Positions 51,720 to 62,664 of a DNA stretch of 64,000 bases are shown piece by piece; the stretch's first letter is position 1, and the number at the start of each line of letters is the position of its first letter. Under the pieces are notes generated by a model that made no database searches, was not told the origin of the DNA, and saw only the letters and a list, made by a program, of their open reading frames with translations. The translations under genes were made by a program, and so were the position numbers. The stretch covers positions 186,001 through 250,000 of the forward strand of contig JAACMV010000007.1 of the NCBI GenBank assembly GCA_010909725.1. Direction: 5' to 3'. Origin of the DNA: Picochlorum sp. 'celeri' (lineage: Eukaryota; Chlorophyta; Trebouxiophyceae).

Positions 51720-54463
51720 TTACTGGGGTTTCTTCATTTTGGCTTCTTCTTCCAATTTCTTATTCAGGGCTACATAGTCGACGGTGGATCGTCGCCTCTT
51801 TTGCCTGCCACCTGCATCAGGCGATTCAAAGGCTTGATCTACTGCTGCAGCGGGCTTCTCTTCCTGGGTGTCATTTTCCTGTGTGCCAAAGGGTACTGTG
51901 TTGGCAGCGGCTTCTTGAGCAGCCCTCTCAGCTGCTTCTCGAGCAGCCTTTTCGGCGGCCTCTACTCTTCTCTTTTCTTCCATTTCGGCCCGCAATCTCT
52001 TCTCTCGTTCTCTCTCAAACTTTGCATCTGCAGCATCCCACTGTTGGAAGTTTGGTTCGGCCAAAGCACGGACATGTGCAGCCACACTTCGAGCAAATGC
52101 CGAAACAACATTTCCCTGAATTCTGTAGCCACCTTCTAACACGGAAACAATCCGTCCATGACAGCATCTATTAGCAATCTGAACCACCTGATCAGTAATC
52201 CATTCAAAATCCTTTTCCTGGATACCAATGTATGAAAAGTTGATGTCATCTTTTCTATGGGCATCAAAACCAGCAGACAAAAGGATCAAATCAGGCTCAA
52301 ATTTCACCAGAGCAGGGAATATTTTATCTCTCCAAGATCGTTTCCATTTTGGAACGTGATGGCCTGGTCCTGGTATTCCTACGTCAATAATGCGGGGACC
52401 TTCTGTCCTGGGCATTTCTCCTCCTCCATACGCAAACTCAGCATCAGGATCCTCCTCGATTTCTTCTGGAGGCTTGACTCCATCCATTGGATTGACAGAA
52501 ACCTCGTTTATTTCTCTAGCAGATGACTTACTTACTTGCCATGTGTCGCAAGTAGCACCAGATCCGGGGTACACATATGCCCCCATGCCATACCCTTTGG
52601 GACCATATCCTTGAACACTAGCAAAGAAAATATTGTCCTTATCGCTCTCATCGTACCATGGTTTATATACTGGGAATGTCTGAGTTCCTTTACCGTAGGG
52701 TGTGGCGAATTCGAATGTATCCATGGAAGGAGCTGTGTTGGCTACACATGCCTCTGTCCCATTACCATGGTGCACATCAAAATCAAGTATAGCCACCTTC
52801 TTGATCCCCACATTATGATACACAGACATTGCATACGCAGCTCCTATAGCAACATTATTTAATAAACAGAAGCCGTGGCTTCCATTGGGATCCATCCTGC
52901 TTGTCACAACCCCGTGAGGCCCAGCATGATGGCCTGGAGGACGCACTGGGCAGAAGGCATTCTTGGCCCTTCCTTCCATGACTTCGTCTATCGCATGGCA
53001 AACTGCACCAGCAGCAGCCAAAGCAGCTTTAAATGTACCATGTGATATAGCCGTATCGCCATCCAAGTGACGAATGTCTGTAGGATCATCTTCGATGGAT
53101 TCACTTGCCTTTTGCAATTTCAAGACATATCCCCAGTCATGCACCTTTAATATATCTGCCAAAGCAGCCTTTCTGGATTTTCTATCCCACACAAGGTTGT
53201 GTCGGAACGCACTTGTCTTCAGAGTCCCGATTTCAGGGCTCGTGAGCACTGTAAGACGTTCTACATTCTCGGGTGGAGGAGCGCTTGCCTCTCGAGTGAT
53301 GGGCCAAGGGGCTGTATGATGATTCAAACACTCCGGTGGAGCTACAATCAATGTCTTCCTCTCCCATCTAGGTATAGACAAAGACGAACCCCGTATGGTA
53401 GGCGTTGGTGGATGGTCATCTTTGTGGTTCACATGCTCTGTTCCTGAGAAGACTGCTGCCACAGCAGGATGGCCCCTCTTCTCAGCAATTTCTGCCGGTG
53501 TCCTTTTCTGTCTATTGTGCAGACCCGAGCAGCTGGGATATAATTCCATCAAAACACGAGCAGTGTCCAGATCCCCGCCCAGAGCCGCCATGTGAGCTAC
53601 AGAAAGTCCAGATTTGTTCTTCTCCTCCACAGCAGCTGGCTTCAATCCAACCAGATGACGCACCACATCAGCATGACCGTACCGTGCTGCCAGATGCAAC
53701 GCTAGGTTTCCTTGTTTATCCTGAAAATCCCATAAAGGAGGAGCTTCATCGAATGGATTCCCTTCCAAAGACGCTGCCTTGTCTTCAAGGACCTTGTCCA
53801 ACAGCCCTTGTCCAATCTCCACCAGCCGAACACATTCATCCAAAAGTCCAAAAGAAGCTGCCCAATGCAATGGTGTGCGCCCATGATCATCTCTATCTAA
53901 TATAATACATCCATATTCAACCAAAAGATTAATGGCCTCCACACCGAACTCTTTCTGGTGTCTCTGGACATGGTCCAAACTGGACACCTGGACAGCCATG
54001 TGCAATGGCAGCGACCCTTCCAATTTCTGCACCACCCGAGCCCCTTTCTCCAGCAAGATTTTCATACAATCCAGTTTGCTATACAGAATAGACACATGCA
54101 AAGGAGTGCAGCCATCCCTGTCCCGTGCATTCAAGTCAACCGTTGGACCTGGTTCAACAACCCCAACATTGCCCAACCCTGGCACCCCATCCATTCCAGA
54201 TGGCTCCGCTGGGACCATGCTTACATCGCCCATCAAACCAATCCCATTCTCTATCATCTCTGGAGCGACAATTGGAGCTGGAGCCGGCGGCGTCAGAAGA
54301 GCTGTCAGAGCGTCCACATCTCCTCGCTCGACAATATCATGCAACTCACTGCAACACAGCACATGAGCCTGTCAGAGCCACACTATGACACCCACCCACC
54401 AAATATATACACGTACAACTCATCCCCATCATCTGAGCCACTTTGCGTGCCGAAGAAATCCAT
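51720..54463 (-). CDS. Class II histone deacetylase fused to ankyrin repeats, two exons
   Basis: Exons 54417-54463 and 51720-54348; 68-nt intron (GTACGT...TTGCAG, with CTGAC), giving 891 aa. Ankyrin repeats cover about 15-330 (DRDGCTPLHVSILYSKLDC, DDHGRTPLHWAASFGLLDE, KQGNLALHLAARYGHADVV, KSGLSVAHMAALGGDL). The HDAC domain follows at about 365-770, with RPPGHHAGPHG, DFDVHHGNGTEA, LLSAGFDAHRKDD and LEGGY, so all zinc and proton-relay residues are present. A charged Ala/Glu/Arg helix and basic end close the protein. Class II HDACs of green plants act on histones or other proteins. The ankyrin part may choose partners. Confidence 0.92.
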
Positions 54464-54953
54464 GTCTACACAAAAAAGTCTCCTTTTTCCTCTCAACCCA
54501 GACTGACACACTGAAGCAAATCCCTCCTCCTAGACAAAAGAACAAGACGATACCTATAAATATTTGAGAATTTGATAGGTACCAGTATGCGTTTTGAACC
54601 TCAAGGAAAACTTTGTTTTTTAATTTTTGTAGGCTCCTGAGGGAGCGCGTAGGCGCTTTGAGAGAGATTTTTTAATTCCGTGTCAGGCTTGGTGAGCACT
54701 TTTCCTCGGTCAAATACTCTATATGACCGAACACTATTCTAATTATAGGCAGACTGCATTTCCTGAGGCCTCCTGACCGTGTCATCCCAAATCTACGGCA
54801 TTCCACCGAAACCCCACAAAAGAATCATTTACAACTTTACTACAATCAAAGAATATTTGAACACAGATACAGACTGTGTACCCGAGACTGTTCTGTCCTG
54901 ATCATCGCTGTCGTAGCATCATCAGCCACCAACGTCAACGCGGAAGATACGCA
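54464..54953. promoter_or_regulatory. 490-bp divergent region between HDAC and HPF genes
   Basis: Divergent promoters. Contains TTTTTAATTTTTGTAGG and a word pair GGAGCGCG/AGGCGCTTTG near 54641-54661. No gene or RNA is seen. Confidence 0.35.
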
Positions 54954-55817
54954 ATGAATACCATGGTTGCTGCAATGAATAGTACATGCATATCACCGAT
55001 GAGTCATATATCCACGCGATTGGCTGATTCACATCGCCATGTCGCTGTGCGTCCAATTCAACGTGTCGGAAACTCGAGTCGCCACGTCGTCAAGGGTTTC
55101 AGGTTTGCTGAGAGGAAGAGGACCAGCGCCATCGTTCAGGCTGCTGCTGATCAAAGTGGTTTGTTAAATAATACGTTGATTAAGATTCAGGGGAGGAAGA
55201 TGGAAGTGACTCCATCCATGAAGGAGTTTATCACGGACAAGGTGTCCAAGGCCCTGGATAATTTCGAGCCTGTGCTTCGCGAGGTTGATGTGACTGTGTC
55301 TGTTGCTGGAAATCACGGGAAAAAGTCATCGGAGGCGCATCACCAGAGAAATCAAAAGGTGGAGGTGACTGTGTACACCAAAAAGCATGGTATTGTGAGG
55401 GTGGAAGATACAGAGGAAGATTTGTACGCTGCCGTTGATTTGGTGACGGACAAGCTGAAGAGGAAAATGGTGAAGATGAAGGAGAAGAGTATTCAGAAGA
55501 ATACGTGGCCTGGTCGAGGTGGAACCAAGGGTGGGTTGAAGATTGATCAAGTCTTGTCAGACTCTGTGGATGAGGAGGATTTCACAGCTGATATTGGACA
55601 TGACGATGGTATCATGTCTGATAGCCTCGGGGATATTGTTCGAGAGAAGATATTAATTCTGTCGGAATCGATGTCTCGAGAGGAAGCTGTGGAGCAGTTG
55701 GAAGCAGTTGGACACGACTTTTTTGTGTTTATTGATTCCAAGGATGGGGGGATGAAGATTGTCTACAAGAGAGAGCATCATGGATATGGACTCATTATTC
55801 CAACGCAGGAGCAGTAG
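54954..55817 (+). CDS. Plastid long-form ribosome hibernation promoting factor (PSRP1/HPF)
   Basis: Intronless, 287 aa from ATG 54954; the frame opens at GTG 54876. A Ser/Met/Arg-rich transit peptide of about 60 residues comes first. The N-terminal HPF/YfiA domain (about 67-175) has LIKIQGRKMEVTPSMKEFI, LDNFEPVLREVDV and the basic DKLKRKMVKMKEK helix. The C-terminal dimerisation domain (about 227-285) has VREKILILSESMSREEAVE and DFFVFIDSKDGG. It binds the decoding centre of idle plastid ribosomes and pairs them. Bacterial-type long HPF of cyanobacterial origin. Confidence 0.93.
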   Translation: MNTMVAAMNSTCISPMSHISTRLADSHRHVAVRPIQRVGNSSRHVVKGFRFAERKRTSAIVQAAADQSGLLNNTLIKIQGRKMEVTPSMKEFITDKVSKALDNFEPVLREVDVTVSVAGNHGKKSSEAHHQRNQKVEVTVYTKKHGIVRVEDTEEDLYAAVDLVTDKLKRKMVKMKEKSIQKNTWPGRGGTKGGLKIDQVLSDSVDEEDFTADIGHDDGIMSDSLGDIVREKILILSESMSREEAVEQLEAVGHDFFVFIDSKDGGMKIVYKREHHGYGLIIPTQEQ

Positions 55818-56256
55818 GAATATTCGTATGCTACTGCAGAGTGCGTGGTAGAGACGTGGGTTTTTTGTTTGCCCATGAGACGTAGCCGTGCATTTTTCCA
55901 ACGAATCTTACAATGAATTTTACTGTATGTATTCTATTCCAACTCATATTCTAACGGAATGCGTGTAACATATATCCTACACTACATAGTGATGCGATCA
56001 TGATTCAGCCATCATACCAGTTTTTTCTTTTTTTGGTGGTGCATGCACCAATATTGGTATTGCAATACTTGTCAAGATGAGTGGGATTGGAAGACTGGAA
56101 AATAACCCATGTTGAGCGGCCTGAAAGGCCATTACTATTTTCAGAATCATTTTTACAACAGACATATTGCATCTAGTTGATGTAATGAGTCGAGAAAGAG
56201 CGTGCTGAATGATATCAACGCTTTTGACTCTGTTTCAGCAGTAGAGGAACTTTGCC
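55818..56256. other. 439-bp intergenic region with overlapping dyads
   Basis: Lies between two plus-strand genes. It holds TGGTGCATGCACCA (56037-56050) overlapping ACCAATATTGGT (56047-56058), two perfect palindromes sharing an ACCA. A T-rich tract precedes them. No gene is seen. Confidence 0.4.
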
Positions 56257-57478
56257 ATGGCGATTCGCAAAGTATCGAATAGATTGGCACGCATCAGGTA
56301 CATTTTGATATTCTCTTGTCATCACAATGGTATGAATGGATCCATCAGTCAAATCTGTTACGAATTCTGTTGACATTGCAGTGCCTATAGCCATGTGGAA
56401 GATCATTTACGTGAAAAGACCGTGTATGGAGGCATATGTGCGTGTCTATTGTTTCAAAATGCTATATATGTACAACGTAAAGTCATCCTGCGATGATGCA
56501 GTATCCTTGCTGGGGGGTTTGATTGCTCTGTGGTTGGTTGTCTCAGAGGCAGTTCGGTGCTTGTCCTATGGCGTGAGGGAAGACATGTCTGTGGATTTAT
56601 CTAGAGAGGAGACTATGCACATTCGGTTCAATGTTACATTTCCGGCTCTGCCGTGTCGATCTCTGCGTGTGACGACTGGTGATTTGAGTGGGAATTTTGA
56701 AACTGAGGGTCTTCTCAAATCTGCTCATGATGGAGAAGTGCACAAGTGGCGGTTGGATCCGAATGGGAAACGTCTTGAGAGGCAAGAGTATCTTGCGCCA
56801 CGAGGAGCTGATAACCCATTCGTGCTGTATTTGGATTATGAGGATATGAAAGAGATGAGGAATGAGATTGTTGGGCATTATGGATGCAATATACATGGGT
56901 GGATGGATGTCAAGAGGATTGGCGGGAATTTAGCATTTTTGGTGCGACAAGAGGCTATATTGGCTTCACAGGATGATATAGGTACAATGGAAGCGTTGTT
57001 GTCTCGACACATGCACCATGGTTTTGAAAAAGACCATCCCCATGCTGTCTTGTTGAATGCAAGCCACATTATTCACATGCTTCGGTTTGGCCCATCGTAT
57101 TCCGGGCAACTCCGTCCATTGGAGAATACGAGGCGAATAGATAGGAAAGCCACTGGGATTGACAAGTATTTCGTGAAAGTTGTGCCTGTGACACACAAGT
57201 CATTCTGGGGAAGGGAGACTCATAGCGAAGACTACAGCGTGACAGAGTATTATCAGAGTATCACTCTCGGTCAAAATGCACTCCCGGGATTCCTTGTCAT
57301 GTATGATTTATGGCCGATTCGAGTGACCAAGTCTGTGTCGCGTCTAGGTCTTCTCCACTTCATGGTGAGAGCATGTGCTGTCGGAGGAGGCATTTGGACC
57401 GTCACAAACATCACCAACAGACTTGTTCACAGCACACTCAAATCCCTTGGACCGAACAAACGAACGCATAAATTGTAG
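56257..57478 (+). CDS. Second ERGIC-family (ERGIC2/Erv41-like) protein, three exons
   Basis: Exons 56257-56297, 56382-56437 and 56502-57478; introns 84 nt (GTACAT...TTGCAG) and 64 nt (GTGCGT...ATGCAG), in phase, giving 357 aa. The head is MAIRKVSNRLARIS then YSHVEDHLREKTVYGG, as in Erv41/46, followed by helix LGGLIALWLVVSEAV. The luminal part has RFNVTFPALPCRSLRVTT and GCNIHGWMDVKRIGGN, then a second helix near 325. It lacks the CGSCYGAE segment of the ERGIC3 gene at 34.7-36.1 kb, so the two are likely the two partners of an Erv41-Erv46 pair. Unspliced reading from 56336 gives a wrong N-terminus. Confidence 0.75.
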
Positions 57479-57593
57479 TAGTATAGTAACATGACAGTAT
57501 CTACATGTCTTGAATTTACAGTACACGAGTCATTCCAGAGTGAATTGATTCATAAACATTTGCAAGGCATCTGTTCATCAGTACCACATGCCC

Positions 57594-58051
57594 TTATTCT
57601 CCCTTATACTTTTTCATTTCCTTCTCATATCTCGCCTTGTCAGCAGTAGCCTTTTCCTTATACTTGTCGGCTGCTGCAGTCTCCTTGATCTTGTTCCACT
57701 CGGCACCCATGATCTTTCCGAGCTCAGCCACGCCTGCATCAGGGTTATCAGCCTTTGTCTTGGCTCTCACGTCGGCCATGAAGAAAAAGTAGGCAGACAT
57801 TGGCTTCTGCAGTACAATAGACACCGTCGGATGGTGAGTGTTTGAAGATACACGCCAAGGTACGAAAAAGTCAACAACGAAACGGGCGCGACACACGTTT
57901 CCCTTGAAACCCGAATCCCCCGTTGTTTTTCTACGCATCATCGGAAATAAATCATCTCATGAGCGCCTCTCCGCACCTTTGGAGCGTTTGGATCCTTCTG
58001 CTTCTTCGCCTTGGTCTTCTTCACCGCGGCGTTCTTGGTCTTTGGAGCCAT
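57594..58051 (-). CDS. Single HMG-box protein (NHP6/HMGB-like), two exons
   Basis: Exons 57977-58051 and 57594-57806; 170-nt intron (GTGCGG...CTGCAG), phase 0, giving 95 aa. A Lys-rich head (KKTKAKKQKDPNAPK) runs across the splice into KPMSAYFFFMADVRAK, then AELGKIMGAEWNKIK and the third helix. This is one A/B-type HMG box of the yeast NHP6 size. It bends DNA without sequence choice and helps chromatin remodelling. The acceptor-like TTGCAG directly before the ATG suggests a further leader intron, with donor near 58237. Confidence 0.9.
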
Positions 58052-58237
58052 CTGCAACGCAAAACAGGCAAGATCAGAGCGTGACTGGTATGATTTCGCA
58101 TTAAATCAGTTTTCAGGTTATACAAGATGCTTCAATCCATTCAAATGGCGAAAGAAACCGTAGTTTCGGCTGTGCGGATGGCCCGCGAAAAACCGTTTGA
58201 GCGATCAGAGCACGAAACAAAGCGCCAAGGGTCGTAC
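58052..58237 (-). other. Probable 5' UTR intron of the HMG-box gene
   Basis: GTTGCAG ends exactly before the ATG, and a GTACGA donor lies at 58237. The 186-nt span would be a leader intron. It is inferred from motifs only. Confidence 0.45.
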
Positions 58238-58450
58238 CTTGAGGTTTTCTGGTGGATCAAATCGATAATAAATGAATTTATAATGACCGAGAACCCTTGA
58301 TTGATGGGATATGGAGCAAGAGAATGGGATTTTCGCAGAGGACAACCACGTCGAAGGTGGCGCCTTTTTTTTTTCATTTGCATGATACTGCTGTGAGCAT
58401 CTGTATAGGATGTGGGGGAATACAAGGCCCCAAAGAATAGTATACAGTAC

Positions 58451-59505
58451 TTACATCAGTTCTGTAATCGAAATGGTCAATATGAGAGCAAGGCTCAAGG
58501 ATGCCATCTGGAGACGCTCGACTGCACTTCCACTTGGGGGTGATGGTGTTGGTGATGGAGATGTTGGTGATGGTGATGGAGATGCTGCAGAGGTGGACTT
58601 GATCTCAGAGGGGCATGCAGCAAAAATGTCAGTAGGTCTTGCTCTATCAGGGCTGCAGCCAATCATATGATACGAGTTATCTGCACTGTCTCTCACGACA
58701 GTATAGTAGCAGCTTCCGTCATCAGTCATGTCTGGATAGATGGTCAAATCGTCGCCAAGAGTCACCTGTTCAATGCTCCATCCCTCTGGCAGCTCTGCTT
58801 CAGAGACGGCGTCAGCAACACCTTCTGTCGTGTTGGCCCCAGATGCGTGCATGATGTACGTATTATCATATTGATCTGTCAAAATATACTGAGGACCGGC
58901 TGCAAATGTCATATTTTGGCACTTGGAAATGGGACTGACGAATATTTGCCCTGCTGGTGGTGCACCAAGCTCCACCTCTGTGTCACCTGAAGGAAAGTAT
59001 CCTGCGCATACATTCAGAGCAAGTGCCGCCCACGTCGTGTCGTTCAGAGCCTTGATTGTCTCGATATCAATGCAGTCATCAGTGCAGTCGATGGGGGACG
59101 TTGGGGACTTGAAAAAGCAGTTTGACTCAAACTGCAGATTTCGTGGTGTATTCAACTTCCACTTACCAACCTGACTTGGATACGTCTGAAATTCTTCATA
59201 TGTCATTGGATTATCTTGCGACGATGCGTACACCACCGATGTGCTGATATCCTGTACCTCAAGAGCCTGAGTCTCCTCCTCGCTGCCAACGTTGCAAGCA
59301 TAGGATGGAGAATAAATGTAATTCCCGCATGTGTATTCAACAGTAGCACCTGCATTCACGCTTGTGAAACTCTCAAACATGGACACCATTGTGAAAGTGG
59401 TCGCGCTTCGTACGTACCGTTTCCGCCTGTGCTTGCATAGTGCAGGGTTAACACCACTGCCAACAGCGCAACCGATACTTTTCGCGTTGGAAGTACACAC
59501 CACAT
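58451..59505 (-). CDS. Unknown secreted, probably GPI-anchored protein, two exons
   Basis: Exons 59418-59505 and 58451-59349; 68-nt intron (GTACGT...ATGCAG), in phase, giving 328 aa. Exon 1 supplies the signal peptide (RKVSVALLAVVLTLHYA), which the unspliced frame lacks. The ectodomain has about ten Cys, sequons, and blocks FFKSPTSPIDCTDDCID and CSPDRARPTDIF. A Ser-Pro-Thr linker (SPSPSPTSPSPTPSPP) leads to a short hydrophobic C-terminus, typical for GPI transfer. No family recognised. A wall or surface role is a guess. A donor-like GTAAGT overlaps the stop codon, so an extra exon cannot be excluded. Confidence 0.65.
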
Positions 59506-61329
<1,824 letters not shown>

Positions 61330-61367
61330 TCAAAAACATGTAATTCATCATCTCACTAGAATATAGA

Positions 61368-62225
61368 TTAATACGTTCCTTTGAGGCTCGTGTCTTCTAT
61401 CCCAAACTCATCCTGTCTGGAGCAGCTGTAACAGACATGGGTGGCATGCATCCATGCATGAAACTCCTTCAAGGTGGTCATGTGACTTGTATTTTTCTCC
61501 CACACCTCGATCGATTTTTTCTCCTTCTGCCTCCGCACCTCCAAGGCATCGCTATTCTCAGTAAATAATCCATCATCTCGGACAGTGATAAAAGAAAGAG
61601 ACACAGACACGCCTAGAGATGCCTCGACCAGCGCATACACTTTCTGAAAAATAGCTTTTGATCTTGGCATGTGGAATTCGCTCGTCACCACCGCGGCATT
61701 CCGCCATCCACACGGAATAGCATGAATCATGGCACTAAAATATCCATTCCCTACAGTATCGTATGATGATACTTCCTTGAGTACGTCACGCGCAGGCACA
61801 TGCTGCTGCCCCATCAAATATTCTGCATAGGCAGTCCCTTCATGAACCACCTGCCCTGTCTTTGGATGGATCATGGGAAGCCCATGCGGAGACCCTCCTC
61901 CACAAATCATAATTGTATCTGCTCCACTACGGCGATACACATCAGCCGCACCGTCAAGCCGTCTCAACGCCCAAGGAGGAATCTCACCCCAAGGGCTCTC
62001 TGTGCTCCTCCATAACCCACCTCCCAAGACTATAACTCCATCAGGTTTCGGACGACGCCCCTCTTCTATATCCCTCACAATACCCTCTGACTCGTGTGTC
62101 AACACAGATGCACGAGAGGCGATAGAACAGCGTCGCCGATGCGACAACACCCCAGCAAGAAGCAGACTTGACCGTCCAAGTGTGGACCTATGCCCTGCAC
62201 CATACCCTATCGTCACAGCCATCAT
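61368..62225 (-). CDS. DUF218 (SanA/YdcF-like) protein
   Basis: Intronless, 285 aa with two adjacent ATGs at 62225. A hydrophobic, Arg-flanked stretch of about 40 residues may be a transit peptide. The DUF218 fold is seen at about 58-230: PDGVIVLGGGLWRS, GADTIMICGGGS, then VVTSEFHMPRSKAIF with the conserved Ser-x-x-x-His-x-x-Arg type motif. Bacterial relatives (YdcF, ElyC) are envelope-linked; YdcF binds SAM. The C-terminal 50 residues have CYSCSRQDE. The function in algae is unknown. It converges with RUVBL2, 38 bp apart. Confidence 0.75.
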   Translation of the reverse strand: MMAVTIGYGAGHRSTLGRSSLLLAGVLSHRRRCSIASRASVLTHESEGIVRDIEEGRRPKPDGVIVLGGGLWRSTESPWGEIPPWALRRLDGAADVYRRSGADTIMICGGGSPHGLPMIHPKTGQVVHEGTAYAEYLMGQQHVPARDVLKEVSSYDTVGNGYFSAMIHAIPCGWRNAAVVTSEFHMPRSKAIFQKVYALVEASLGVSVSLSFITVRDDGLFTENSDALEVRRQKEKKSIEVWEKNTSHMTTLKEFHAWMHATHVCYSCSRQDEFGIEDTSLKGTY

Positions 62226-62664
62226 TGCAACCTCTACTCCATCGATCGATACCCTGTATAAGAAGTCTTTACTGAATTAGAATACCCGATGGAGGCTTTC
62301 ACAAGGAAGGAATCACTCTTCCGAATCACTCAGCATGATGCAGCGTTGTATTCGGTCAAAGATCACTATTGACCGGATACTATGCATTCTCTATTTGGAG
62401 AAAGAAATTCGTCCCGTGTGCATCATCCGAGGCTAGAAAAAAGGCTTTTCGTCATCAACATTGCTAATATATTGAAATTAGATTGTTGTTGGTCCTCAAA
62501 ATAGTGGCAACGTGGGTAGATCGATCGGTGACTCTGCAACGATTGACCAACAACCGCTGCGGCAGATTTTCCCTTGCACTGAATACAAGAGGAAACGGGG
62601 CAGTATTGGTGCCAATTTCAGTCGTATTTAATCAGTTTATATCTTAATACGACCCGTGTTTGCC
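62226..62664. promoter_or_regulatory. 439-bp divergent region
   Basis: Divergent promoters of the DUF218 gene and the truncated repeat-protein gene. No gene or strong motif is seen. Confidence 0.3.
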
